A DNA stretch of 64,000 nucleotides, from contig OX388348.1 of NCBI GenBank assembly GCA_947579665.1, positions 16,740,001 to 16,804,000 of the forward strand, in the 5' to 3' direction. Source of the stretch: Sympetrum striolatum. Taxonomy: Eukaryota > Arthropoda > Insecta > Odonata > Libellulidae. Under the pieces are notes generated by a model, which did no database searches, was not told where the DNA came from, and was given only the letters and a program-made list of their open reading frames with translations. Position 1 is the first letter of the stretch, and each line of letters opens with the position of its first letter. Position numbers and translations under genes: made by a program. This document shows, piece by piece, positions 38,240 through 50,327 of this stretch.

Positions 38240-41140
38240 ATCACTCAAAGTTAATGAAGTGTGTCGCTCAATGTTTTTCGTCGCTCCCGAGGCCTTTGAA
38301 CCAAATTTGTGTGGCATTTGGTGAGGGGATGGATTCAATTGTTCGGGGGATAACTTATTATTAGGATTTAGGAGGATTCATGACAGATTACCCTGTTTGT
38401 ACTATAAAAGGCAACTAATATCTGGATTCATGCAAGAGGATCAGGAAATTTAAGTATCCTTAAAAGCATCAAGCGTCATAGAAATAAACTAAGGTTAGCA
38501 ATATACAATTATTAGTTATGAATTATATCCAAAATTAAAAACTGCGAAACTTGAATAATTGAGTTAGAATTATATTTAAGAACCAAAGCAGAAACGCGTT
38601 TGCACTTAAATGTTCATTACAGGGACACCTAGGTTTTAATCGTACTCGACGTATCGTGTGCACATAAATGATACTGCATTCGCCATCTTTATAAAGAAAA
38701 AATGTTTACTATGTCTTTTTCTTTAGCTCTTTCAAAGCCTCTATCTTATACCGATAGATAATTGATAGATTTTTGATAGATATTGATAGATAGATGTTAC
38801 CGTCTTTCACCGAGATCTAGAGGCTTAAGAAACTTAGAAACTTCTGTATGAACACATGGGATAAAACCCAAAGGAGTTCAATTAAATTTTCGAAAATCAT
38901 TTAAGTTTTTTATGACAAAGAATGAAATGCTGGAACATCGGAGTAGATCTCTATGTATGTGGGTTCACCTAGGTGATATAAATTAATCTTTTGAGTCTTG
39001 AATAAATGGCTTGAGTATGCAGCTGTTGATATTTACTTTCCAGGCATTGACTTTAATATTTCAAGGATTAGCATTCGCTGAATTACTCTAAACGTACTTC
39101 AAAGATAAAGATATCAGAAAAATATTGAATTTACAGAAAATTATCAGTCTTAATTTTGTGAAAATGAATTTTATCACCTGATTTAAAAAAACTTTGAGGA
39201 GTGCTTTTTTGGAATATCTTTTAGGAAAAATTTTAGAAGATATAAGTACTACGATCTTTGTTCAAGAGTAATCTAAATATAACATGTAAACGTTCAGTAT
39301 AACAAATAATTTTTGCGATGATACGCTAAATTCAGGTGATTACGATAAGTTATAGTTAAATTTCATGAAGTTGATGATAGAGCGTGTTTTTTCACTTTCA
39401 TCGTTTATTCTGTGAATATATAATCATCGTAAGTTTCGGTTGATTTTTCACTGTCTGCAAGCGCTTTTTTCACCGTTTGCCACAAGATACTTCTGGAGTT
39501 GTTTCGTGTGTTCTAATGTTCCTTTCGTGAAGAAAGGAATGTATCTTGTGCCAAGCGTGATTTGTAGATATCGGCAAACAATATCTCCATTCAGTATTAA
39601 CTTTTACCGTATGCTATCTTTTCGCCTTCATTATTTTGTATAACACTATTATAACTCGCCGGGTTTTCAATAACAATCTCTGGAAGGATTGGCGCCGAGT
39701 CCGTTCGTCATGAAAATCTCGTCACGTTCATTGTTCACAGAGTGAGGTTCATCCTTCCATATGGACGGTACTTTTCATAGTTTAAGGGGTAACCCATTTT
39801 CTGCAGCCGTTAAATGGCAGGATGGAAAATAGAGTCATTGATTTCGAATCAACTCGGCAGAATGGGTCGTAATTCATTGATGACGCTCTCAGCTGAATGC
39901 TTTTGTACCATTTTTGCAAACTAAGCGTGTTACCTCTATCAGACTCATCTCAGTTATTCTATTCGCATCCCATGTCTTTTGATCCTCTCTTTATATTACC
40001 CTCATATTCTACTATTTTGAGAACAGAGATTAATTAAGCCGCTTCCGAAAAATGTATTTGTTGCATCAACTGCCGATTTTTATGATAAATTAAAGACTAA
40101 TATGTTATAGTGATTTCCAAGTTCATTTTTAATCATACGATATTCGTGAATCCGGTATCACTTGTATTTAATCGAGTAATTTGGATTCTGTTCATAGTGG
40201 TTCTCATTAATGGAAGAAAATTTGGAAACTTTATTGTATACAGGCTTTTTACGTTTTTACGATCGAATCATGCTTTGAATTGCGTCATCAGTTGTTGTTA
40301 CACTAGCTGAAAATTTTGTTTAGTATGAGTATTAGTAGAAATAGGAAAGGAGTGCTATGGTAGGAAATATTGTACATTTTAGTAAATAATTCACGAAATA
40401 TTTGGTATAGTTATATGTATTTACTGACGATACAGATACATATACAGATGGCTATTAGCATCAGTTTCACATTTTCAGCATTTTTAGTGATCAGTTATTT
40501 ATCATAAGAAAACAGGCTGAGCAAATATTCCATCTTCCATGAGTTTTTTAAAGCCAAGGTAAAATACAAAATTTCCAGGGTTCATATCTTGAGAGTTTGC
40601 AAAAAACTTGAGACACACCTTTAAAAGACATGTCTATCATGATGTTATTAATGATTCATTTCACCTAGTTTGAAATTGCGCTTTTTCTGTAAATTTCATT
40701 TCAATTTGAATCAAGATATTTCGCAACTTTTCAGTTACTTAGCACACTTGCAGTAGTTACGGAAATAAATTTTATATTCCGAGTGTAGCATGTTGAGTTC
40801 AGTCTTGTTCATACTTAGCATTGAGGATTTAAGAATTGAAACGTACGCTAAGTTTGTCATTCTTTCGTCACAGGGATAATATAACGAAATTAGTTCATTA
40901 TTAACTAAAATTCCTTGGAATTTGGGTCATAATTTTAAAATTTAGAGAGATGATAATTGCAAATCGCCATAAGAAAAATAATAATATGGTTTTATTTAAC
41001 ACTAGATATCGTTTAAAAACGCTAAAATAGCTCAAACGCACTTTTGGGTGTAAAGAAGCGCGTTAGAAAAACATCAACTTTAGTTTGTTTTTGCGATACC
41101 TATCTATTTTGTTGTATCTTATCTTGGGATTTAATAAATT
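38240..41140. other. AT-rich DNA without a supported gene
   Basis: A GATA-type microsatellite lies at 38,752. A 67-residue frame (39,440-39,643) and a 66-residue frame (40,110-40,310) have no recognisable features. Confidence 0.5.
38752..38796. repeat. Interrupted GATA microsatellite
   Basis: GATAGATA units separated by short TT-containing interruptions. Confidence 0.8.
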
Positions 41141-41149
41141 AGTTCATTC

Positions 41150-41560
41150 TGTACTCTCCTCTATGCAGTTCTCTCTTCCACCCTCAACGCAACCCTTTCT
41201 ACTTTCGCCCGCCGCTCCCTATCACTTTTCATCCAGCTCCTTTCGCTCGGAAAGTCTTTGAAACAGCTTACAATGGAAGAGCAGGAGATTTGATTCCATC
41301 TTTAACCCCTTCCTCTCCAATCCTCTTCTCCGCTAAACTCCCAACCTCTCCTAAACTCCTTCGCCACAATATCCTCTAAAAGTTTCAGAATCGTTCTCTT
41401 TCTCTCCACCGCCACGCGGCGAAGAGAGCAGAAATCTTTGACCCCAACTCCAAAGAGACACCTGCCCTTTTTATTTCGAAGAGGGATCGCTTTGTGCTTA
41501 AGTTGGCGAAAGGAATTGTAGTACGGTGTTCGGAGGGGTTGTGCTATATCGCGAGGTTAT
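41150..41560. other. GC-enriched, pyrimidine-rich island
   Basis: A C/T-biased segment (for example TCTCTTCCACCCTCAACGC) runs into CACGCGGCGAAGAG. No open frame of note. Similar in character to the islands at 14.2, 36.0, 37.8 and 57.5 kb. Confidence 0.35.
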
Positions 41561-41569
41561 TACACGAGA

Positions 41570-43790
41570 AATGACTCATCGGAACGGGTGTGCACAGCTC
41601 GAAGTTGAGGGAGGAATACCGGGTCGTCATTAATCATGCTTAGTGGAAGTGCAGAGCTGAAGATCCTTTTCCTTCCTTCTTGGTTACATTTTATCGCTGG
41701 ACATGCACTTGTTATGGTCGTTGTACTTTTTCGAGGTCTTGCCTTCTAGGAACACTTCATCGGTAATTTATTTACTTTATGTTTTTGCATCGGTGATTTA
41801 TTTGCAACCCTTGCAAGATATAGGAGTGGGAGTAAAAAGCTAGATTAGAGAAGTTCTTGCAAGATGATTTCGGGATTGGATGGATGTTTTTCTCTCTCGA
41901 AAGATCTGATAAATGTGGGAAATGTGTCTATCTAGCACCTCTTAGGAATTTATGTGAGATTAAACTACGAATTTGTCTTGTACATGGAACTGAATCCTTA
42001 CGCCGCGAGGAATGGGATAAGAATGTTGTTTTTGACGTAAAAATGTAGAGAATCATCGATTAATTTTTCTTTCCATGGTATACATATAGTGAGTACATAA
42101 ATATGTATCGACAGCTGAAGTTATTTACTCATGAGCCCCCAACGGGAATGTACGAACGTGTCACTTGCCTACCCTGGAACTAACAGAGTAAAGTAGATTG
42201 AATATCAATTAATGATTATTATTTATTAAGTATAGTCTAAAGAATTCCTACGTACTCCTCAGAGCCTAACTTTAATACACAACTAAAGCACTGATTTATA
42301 ACCAGGTACACATCGAGGGTCGGCTAACTTGTTCAGCAAGAACGAACGTTTTGACAAATAGAAATTGCTTCCTAGTTATTTTATTTAGTTATTATTTGCT
42401 TCTCTCTGATGGTCGTTAAATGATCTCAGCTATTGTCTAATCTGAGCAATCGTTTGCAGGAGAAAATCTCCCAGTGATTAACATTCCGAAAAAACATCAC
42501 TCTATTTACAAATAATATTAGAACACACGAAAATACTATAACGAGCCTTACTTATTTATTTAGTTTATTTATTATTATAATTTATTCGCGCAGACCGTAA
42601 TTTCAGTTCCTTAAAGCATATATTAATTTATTATATTTAAAATGAGGTGCGAAAACACAAATTGAGAATTCAGGGTGTGAGAGCATTTAAGGTTAAAAAT
42701 CACTCGTTTATTTCTTAAAAGCCATCTTGTCGTTTTAAATGGATGTATGCCCTCTTTGCTTGCCTTTGTATACGCTATCATTTGTAGCTAAGGATCTAAA
42801 ATGTGCTTTTGTAATGTCTCCAGTATTTATATCTCATCGGAAATTAAGATAATCTGTTAGTTTTATCGATCATAAATTTGAATATCGAAAATAAATATTA
42901 AGCGATATCTCCACCACGATGTCGATTGTAATTCGATTCGAATTATTTTCCCCCAATTTGAAGCTTGTGCGATCTCACCACTTCCTTGTTAACGTCAGCT
43001 ACAATCAAAGTAATGAACCACGACGCGTGCAATATTCTGCGATACTTCCTCCAGAATATGTCGCATTGCGAGGAATATTGTCGCACAGTTGTTTATTCCT
43101 GCCACTCTGGCAGTCACTTTTAATAACTCTAGAATCATTTTCACGCTGCACATTTTCTGTAGGAATTATGAAAGATTTCCTCGCTTCGAATTACGCTCTT
43201 CAATCTTTCTTTACTTTCTAAAGTAGCGTCGTTTTAAATCAAGTCATCACCATGATTGATAATTTACAAGTACTTTTCCCCTTTACTCCCCATTATTTTG
43301 GAATATTTCAAGTGTTTTTTTCTTTTAAAGAAGAATAGAATTGCCGCAAATCGCTTTTTTATTGAATACGAAATCGCTTGTCACGAGCGAGGCAGGGAAT
43401 TTGAATATCCGAGATTTTTATTGGCGATTCAATGTGCTCGACGATTTTTATATGGCTAACGAGTTGAATGGCAGATTGCCCACTTATAAAATTCCTAGTG
43501 AATTAACAACTCATTGTACAGGCGCGGATCGTATTATGTCAACGAGAATTTTTCCGAGTGCATGAAGATGAATGAATGGAGATTAAATTAAAATTTATTT
43601 TTAGGAATGAAGTACACTAAAGGCCGTTATAAAATTCAATAGTGGTGGGTGATGAAACTCAACAGATTATTAATTAATATGTGCATTATTTGCGGTAGAG
43701 GGATAGAAGGAAAAAATTCTCTTGAAAAGTTAATCCTATTTTAATATTGAAAGCATATTATAAGTATAAGCATAGCATATATTATAGCAT
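41570..43790. other. AT-rich DNA without a supported gene
   Basis: Frames of 63-100 residues (41,857-42,048; 42,919-43,221; 43,256-43,565) overlap or lack motifs. Nothing is supported. Confidence 0.5.
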
Positions 43791-43799
43791 AAGTGATTA

Positions 43800-44005
43800 T
43801 TGAACATGCTTAGACAGCTAATTTCGTATATTGGCTCTCACTGGGAATCGAACCCGGGACGGCTTCCACAAAAAGGGAACGTTCTGTCCATTTTTGCTAT
43901 TTAGGAGCCCTTTAATAAAGAAAACTTTCCAAAATTCCTCACAGTCACTTACCAGAGTAGCAATACTAGTTACGACAACGCATAAGCATAAGAAGAAGCC
44001 TGAAC
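43800..44005 (-). repeat. tRNA-related SINE-like copy
   Basis: On the minus strand GGGTTCGATTCCC (about 43,843-43,855) is a near-ideal tRNA T-arm / box B, followed by GTGAGAGCCA. This can pair with an upstream GGGCTCC at about 43,903-43,909 as a 7-bp acceptor-like stem with mismatches. The anticodon and D arms do not fold convincingly, so a functional tRNA is unlikely. The further upstream part (to about 44,000) is the type of unrelated segment seen in SINEs. An open frame exists on both strands but is explained by this unit. Confidence 0.45.
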
Positions 44006-44034
44006 ACACATAATTAAATCAGAAGAAGGGGTGG

Positions 44035-44087
44035 AAGGAAACAGAAGGGTTAAGTAAGAAGGAAAGAAACAGAAGGGTTAAGTAAAG
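44035..44087. repeat. 28-bp tandem duplication
   Basis: ACAGAAGGGTTAAGTAA is repeated at 44,041 and 44,069 within a purine-rich segment. Confidence 0.85.
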
Positions 44088-44089
44088 TT

Positions 44090-45535
44090 GTAAGGATAGA
44101 TTTCTTGGATCCCCATTAAACAGAAGGAATACTCGAAGTAGAATGACAAGGGTTAGTGTTGCTGTGAGGCTTATCAGTGAATAAAGTGAGAAGTTATTTA
44201 CCCTTATGTCAATTTCAGATTATATCGCTTAACAACACAGCTGTTTACTAAATGCATAGTGTATATTTATTTATACGCACTTATCCAAATATCTGAAAAT
44301 ATATCTACGATATTAGTCATTCAGGAAAATTTTGAATAGAATGAAGGCCAGTTTGTTACAGCAGGTATCTAAATCCTATTTTCACTGAACAGGAAGAGTC
44401 GAGGAACAGGTTCGATCTCTGTATTCATTCAATTTTAATATGGAAGGACTCAATCTATAATATAAAACCTCTCTTAAAGTTATTTTTTACTTGAGTGAAG
44501 TCGAAACATTAATTCAAACCTTTGCCAATTTCTCCAACTGAATCAGCCAAGGTTGATTCAATTTTTTGAAGGTCATAGCTGTTAATTTCAAATCGCAATT
44601 CGTTAAAATGTAATCGGCTTCGAGCATTATTGCGAATTTAAATACATTCCTTTTATTTCATTCCATTATATGGTGTTGTTTTATGCATTATTACTATTGG
44701 TTGCTACTATGTTGGCCCGATTTTATTAGCATGATATGTTGATCATTACAGAATTTGGATGCGATCAGTCCAATTTCGGATCTAACGTGTGTGGAGCTTT
44801 TTTAAATATTGAAATCCACATTAATATCATATTAATCAGGAAATGAAGCCTCTAAAATAAGCAATCTTTATAAAAGCTAGCCAAACACGGCATGACGTTC
44901 GGATTGGATTTCAATTAATTTTATGTGATTTGGTACGCTACGTGAATTTTAATTAATAATTGATCGAGTAATGGTTAGAAAAACATATCATTCGTAAAAT
45001 TAAATTTTCGCTTTGAATATTTATATCAATTCCCTTAATTTGGTTTGTAATAATTTTACATAAATTGAGCCATAAGGGGACAATTTTCAAGAGATATTAG
45101 CTTCTATTTACTATTGAATTCCTATTACGTTACTGCTAAAATAAATTTTTATCGATTGGTGCGTAACTGCAAAGCCTGAAGATAATAAATAACTGAGAAA
45201 ACCTATTAGTTTCTTGGGGAAATAAAATATTAACCGATATTCACTACTTGAAAGGCGACATTATAAGTCTACATAAAAATTCCAGGAAATGAGGAAAATG
45301 AAATGTCCTACTTAGGTGATAAGGAATTTGCAAACAAATTCGGATTAATAGTTCTATTTCTGGAACCAAATTAAAAAAGTACCTATAAATTTAATAAAAT
45401 CAGTTAATTTTTCTTTCCTTTCCATTAATTTAGAAATTATTAAATCCAGTTGAATTTTGATATTAAAACACCCAATCGTAGCACTCGATCACGAACTTAG
45501 AAATTATAGGACTGGAAATTTCTGAAACTATTGGC
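44090..45535. other. AT-rich DNA without a supported gene
   Basis: No frame above threshold with a motif, and no repeat of note. Confidence 0.5.
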
Positions 45536-45538
45536 TCC

Positions 45539-45634
45539 CTTAATGTCCGCAGCCGCGAGATGGCAGCACTGAAGTTCGCCCTTTGAAACCATAATCTTAT
45601 ATGGAGTAAACGGTGAAAAAGCACGATTATAATA
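45539..45634 (-). repeat. Dispersed repeat, copy A (partial)
   Basis: Shares about 95 bp with copies B (47,801-47,973, opposite orientation) and C (63,829-64,000, same orientation), with the core CTTAATGTCCGCAGCCGCGA. It lacks the outer ~50 bp ending GCACGCCCCTGAAG that B and C have. Confidence 0.8.
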
Positions 45635-45881
45635 CATATGTAATAAAGAGTAATATTTAACAAAGATGTAATTAAGAGTATTGTTTTATCCATCAATAGG
45701 TACTTTTGAATTGAATACAAAACATTTGAATAAGACGGAAAATTAGCAAATCCGAAGAATAGGTGCTTGCCTTATGTGCAAAACACAGGTAACTTTGTCG
45801 CCGTAAAATAGTAAAAATAGCAAATAGTATTTAAATATTTATTTAAAGCAACGGAATCTGTTTAAAAAATAAAGAATAGCG

Positions 45882-46699
45882 ACCGTAGGCACCCCAACCG
45901 ATGGGGTGACTTCGGCCACTTGTTTCCTAAATATCGCCTATAAAATTAACTATATGACTAATATTACGACCATTAATATATTTTAAAATCTTTAAATTAT
46001 TATTATATTTAATCTTTGTTTAATAGGTACTGAGATAAGAAGTTATTGACTCATAATAACGTTTTTCCACTTTCTTTATACATTTTCAAAAGAAAAATAC
46101 ATTTTTTACATTTTTAAATTTTTTTCCTCCAAAAACAAAAAGAATGAAAAATTCTTGTAGAAAACTTCTACTCACTGTCACTCGAACCCTTTTCATTTTT
46201 TTTTCAAGCCTTAGAGTCAGTGTTTTGTTTCTACTTATGAATCTCCGAACCCAAACAATTTCTAGAATTTTTGTCAAAGCACTGAATATTTACTTTTTAC
46301 TGTTCAAATACGTTTGTACTAAAATTTGGATATCACGAATACTCATAAAAAATTTAACAGCACTTCCACTAATTTAACCTCTTTTTCAAGAAGAAGCACT
46401 GTTTGGCCTCCAATTGTCTTCAAATGTTTCCCATCTTGCTGAGTGTTACTGAGTGAAGTTATCAGACTGAGGTTTCGTAGACTTGTCTCAGGAATGCACG
46501 ATTTTCAATTTAGTTCCCAATGACAATTGTACTGTCAATGTTGCAAGGAGCAAGACGGATTTGCTGGCGATATGTCAAGACAATCTAAATTCTAAAGGAC
46601 AGGAAATAATAGCCACATTGTGAAATTTTAGATATTGTACTACAAATTTACAATTTGTGGAGCAGTTCACGCGTGGCTGAAGTCACCCCTTTCTACGGT
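45882..46699. mobile_element. Short element with imperfect inverted ends
   Basis: The left end ACCGTAG plus GGGGTGACTTCGGCCAC (to 45,919) is mirrored by GTGGCTGAAGTCACCCC plus CTACGGT at 46,673-46,699. An 11-bp CACCCC..GGGGTG hairpin is extra in the left end. The interior is very AT-rich with poly-T runs and no transposase. No target duplication was found, so the family is unknown. Confidence 0.5.
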
Positions 46700-46779
46700 A
46701 ACGTTGATGTAAGTTGGAAAGTGCGACCACGTTGCGTGAGTTGGAGATCTTCATTGTCGTTACTGCGCTTGAAGACTTT

Positions 46780-47210
46780 TGATAAAAAATGCCTGGTCAT
46801 CGTTGTATTGCACCAGATAAAGAAACACAGCAAGTGTGCTGTTTGCCAGGCAGCATTAATTCATCCGGGGGCATTCTCTCGCCATCCAGTAGCAAAGTAA
46901 ACAAATAGGAAAAGTATGGGGGTTTTGGTTCATCCTAATGTAAACTACATACTTTCATCCTCAAAGTGGAGGAACAATTTGTAAAGCACTGTGAGTCAAA
47001 TTATGTGCTTGAGTGCATAATTACAGAGTTACTTGAAGGTGATGAGGAGATAACATTCCCATGCACGGAAGTGAAATCATAGCATATTTAATAAAATATT
47101 ATGTAACTCTGAGGATTAGACAGCATGCAAAGTTTATAAATTTAAAGAAAGTGCATCGAAAAGGAAAATTGTGAAACTGTATAAAAAATTTAATGTTTGG
47201 TTAATAAATT
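46780..47210 (+). pseudogene. P-element/THAP9-like transposase C-terminal remnant
   Basis: From about 46,951 one frame reads TFILKVEEQFVKHC and continues to ITELLEGDEEITFPC. It hits a stop near 47,080, and a second frame then gives IAYLIKYYVTLRIRQHAKFI and NLKKVHRKGKIVK. This combination, with a final LRIR..AKFIN block, is like the C-terminal domain of P-element and THAP9-type transposases. Upstream, MPGHRCIAPDKE at about 46,790 resembles the start of a THAP zinc finger but then lacks the later Cys/His, so this may be an internally deleted copy. The catalytic domain is absent. The family call is by eye. Confidence 0.45.
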
Positions 47211-47412
47211 TTTTATACCACTCTATCCTTTATGTTTGTATATTGTATAACCTAACTCCACATTTCAGCCTCCCCAAGATAAAATGCAGTCCACGCCAGT
47301 CATTAAAATTTGATACTTTTGGATTTATGTATGTTTCAACAATATTTGACCGTTTACTCATTTCCTGGAGACTATTTCTGGGAACTTCGATTTTTTTCAG
47401 GAAATGTATATA

Positions 47413-47524
47413 CGAGGGTGGTCTGAAAAGTATTCGACCCCAGATTTTTCAGACATCGTCAGAAAATTTTCAGAAAACATGTCAAGAAATGTTGATATGT
47501 CGGAAACTTTTCAGACCACCCATG
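47413..47524. mobile_element. Mariner-type MITE, ~112 bp
   Basis: The left end CGAGGGTGGTCTGAAAAGT and the right-end complement CATGGGTGGTCTGAAAAGT are inverted copies, flanked by TA dinucleotides (47,411-47,412 and 47,525-47,526), which fits a mariner-like TA target. It is too short to encode anything. It lies inside an unrelated 188-residue open frame (47,171-47,737), which therefore is unlikely to be a gene. Confidence 0.7.
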
Positions 47525-47800
47525 TACATACATCCTGCGATTCTAGTTTTAAAAGGCCTAGTTGAAAGTAGATGTAACGTTGGTAATTTATTAAGGATCA
47601 ATTATTCTCTGTGTATCCAAGCAGAACACTTCGCTGATCTACGAATAATGTTTTCACAGCGACGAAGTTATTTGTATTGTGCCCTGAAGGCAACCTGCCA
47701 TTATTCTTCGGATTTACTAATTTGCCCATTTTATTAAATTGTTTTATGTACTTATAAATGGATAAATCACTAACTCTGAATTCTATCCTTCGTATATACT

Positions 47801-47973
47801 ACTCCCACAAAGAAAAACAGGGAAAAAGTATCATAATCGTGCTGTTTTTTCCATGTACTCCATATGAGATTATGGTTTCAAAGGGCTAGCTTCAGTGCTG
47901 CCATCTCGCGGCTGCGGACATTAAGGGCGTCAGCCGATTGTACAGTCAGCATAGGGGAACTTCAGGGGCGTGC
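47801..47973 (+). repeat. Dispersed repeat, copy B
   Basis: Runs from ACTCCCACAAAGAAAAACAG to GGGGCGTGCAC, and matches copy C along its whole visible length in opposite orientation. Together with copy A it brackets the P-like remnant as inverted repeats about 2.4 kb apart. Confidence 0.85.
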
Positions 47974-47979
47974 ACTTGA

Positions 47980-48685
47980 TATTTGTTTCTGAAGAATCAT
48001 CTATGTTCAACAGTTAAGATAAATAACTGTGAAGGATTAAGTGCATTTTGTCATACCTTTAATTTCAATCAGTCTTTTTCATTCAGCAGAAATATATTGC
48101 TGCATAGTTAGAAGTCTAGATAGAAGTATTGAGATGTTAAGAACGGAGAAGATAATAAACTGAACGTTTCATTGATTCTCATGGATATTATTTGATGTTG
48201 AATTGATTGATTAATTTTTTAGGATGAATTTCATATATTTTTTAGGTACGTGCATAAGTTTGGGTAAAATAATTAAAAATTGCATTCTTAATTATAGGCT
48301 CCTTTAGGATATACGATTCAATACCAGAAAAAGTTTCTTTAAAATTAGTTAACTAATCAATTTCGTCGCTGCTTGTTAAGATAGTGGATATATCAAGTTC
48401 AGAGATTTAGGATTAGGATTCCATATCATCGGAAAGAATTTTATTTCACAAAAAATACAAATTTCTTCGCAATTATTGAGTTAGTGAATATTAAATTCCA
48501 CCAAATAATTTCGAATAATATTTATTTGAATTATATTTCAATTTATTCTTAACGTTTACATGCCTATCACTGTGGGAATGCATACCATGAGAATAAGTAA
48601 GTCGGTGAGAAACCAAGGCAACAGTAAGAGATGTTAAGTGGCATTTCATCCTGAGCATCTCTCTAGCCGTCCTACATTCCGCCAA
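47980..48685. other. AT-rich DNA without a supported gene
   Basis: No supported coding or RNA feature. Confidence 0.5.
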
Positions 48686-48689
48686 TCTC

Positions 48690-48990
48690 CTATTCCTCGG
48701 AGTGAGTGGGCGAGGTCACCTCGCTAGTTCACAGTCCGTTTCGAATGATGGCGGTTTGGTAAGATCGCCCGAAAACGTGATGCTTCCCAGTTTCTCTCGG
48801 GGGGACGATTTCGATCCAATTGCCGTGAATTTTTCGGAGGGACGTACGAGCGACCGCTGCCCTCCCGTTTAACACGGCGCCTGCGGGAAATCGCGGGCTG
48901 ACGATTCTCATGCGACCCCATCAAGTGTTCGTTGCTTCAGCGGCTTCAAAAACTCGGACTCAGGAGTGTGCACGTTGGTTCGTTCTCTCT
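48690..48990. other. CpG-rich island
   Basis: One of the most GC- and CpG-rich stretches in the window (for example GATGGCGGTTTGG, CACGGCGCCTGCGGGAAATCG). Short frames exist on the minus strand only (48,724-48,924). It could be a promoter or first-exon region, but no transcript structure is visible. Confidence 0.4.
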
Positions 48991-48999
48991 ATCTCAGCC

Positions 49000-50320
49000 G
49001 CAATGTGACTAAAAGAGCGGCTTTTTTTAATGGAATGAGAATTCTATGCATTTCGCTCGTATCATTTGTGTGGGATATTGGGCCATTTGTGCTGTTTTTC
49101 CGAGAGAAAAGTTCTTCAATTCATTTGTTTGATTATGTTAACTTGAGCGGGAAGCCGCCTCAGAGACTATATCGCAGACGTTTTTGAATAAACCCGTTAT
49201 TCGTGCGCTTCCAAGTTTTTAAAAACTACACATTTCCGTGAGACCTCGATTCTTGTGGTCACAGTTCGATTCTTCTTTGAAGTCACGGGTCTATTAATAA
49301 AAAACAGCTCTGAATTCTGACATTTTCTAGTATTTTACGGAGAAAAACATTTTTGAAATCTCAAATACAAGCAGTAAATTCTAAAATATCTCTAAGCAAT
49401 TAATTGAGGGAGAAGTAATTAATCCTTCCAAAAATTTATCTAACAGTTTATCTTACTAAGGGGTTGCATATCTTTATTCGATGGGATGATTAATTTTCAT
49501 TTTCACAAACCAATATATTTCATTCACGTGTTCACTAATCTTTTTAAAGTATTCAAGTATTTTCCTCTAGACATTGTTTTGCGAATAGTTCGCAAATAAT
49601 GATTATAATGCACACATAATTATAATAATAATGGTATGACTTCAAGCTGGAATCATTCCTGTAAATTATAAATGTAGATTTCACACAAAAGCTAAAATCA
49701 TCTGGATTCTCATTTAAGAAAATAAGTATTTCATCTAAGTTAACTCTCTTCGTTACGTCAAGAGCGCGATTATAGATTTCAATCGAAAATAAATTCAGAC
49801 ATTTTTTTGATAATTCTTCTAATTATAAACCTATTTCGATGATAGGAAGATTTATATATTTTTTTTTATTTGCTTATCAAAAGTTTTTCACTTTATTATA
49901 AGCAGCATTACATTTATTGCAAGTGTCATCAAGCGAAATTTCTTGATCTTGTTGTTTGTTTATTTGGCATTTGGCTACTATTGCTGCATTTTTATTCAGC
50001 CATTTGCACCCAGCTTTATTCCAGCAGCACTCTTCGAAGAAGCGAATCGGACTTGAAAGATAATCTAATTCATTTTCGGTGGATTCATTTGTTACAAATT
50101 CGTATTATTATTTTGAAATCTTCGCTGAAACATGAATTTCATTACCTTAATAGATGAAATGAATCTTTCTAGCAGACTAATTACGTGGAATGGGAATGCA
50201 GTTCTTTCTCTTTAGTAAGGATATTTTTTATAGGTATTCTTTCTCGTATCTTAATATCATGCCGACAGTTTCGTCTATTTAAAATCTAACTTTTGACGAC
50301 TCTCTAAAATTAAGTATATT
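49000..50320. other. AT-rich DNA without a supported gene
   Basis: Frames of 73 and 95 residues (48,966-49,187; 49,870-50,157) have no recognisable features. Confidence 0.45.
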
Positions 50321-50327
50321 TATTTAT

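Noticed and set aside
43840..43910. Functional tRNA gene on the minus strand
   Set aside because: Only the T-arm and part of the acceptor stem pair well; D and anticodon arms do not fold.
47171..47737. 188-residue plus-strand open frame, the longest in the window
   Set aside because: It starts in the tail of the P-like remnant and runs through a 112-bp mariner-type MITE, so it is a chance fusion of repeats and not a gene.
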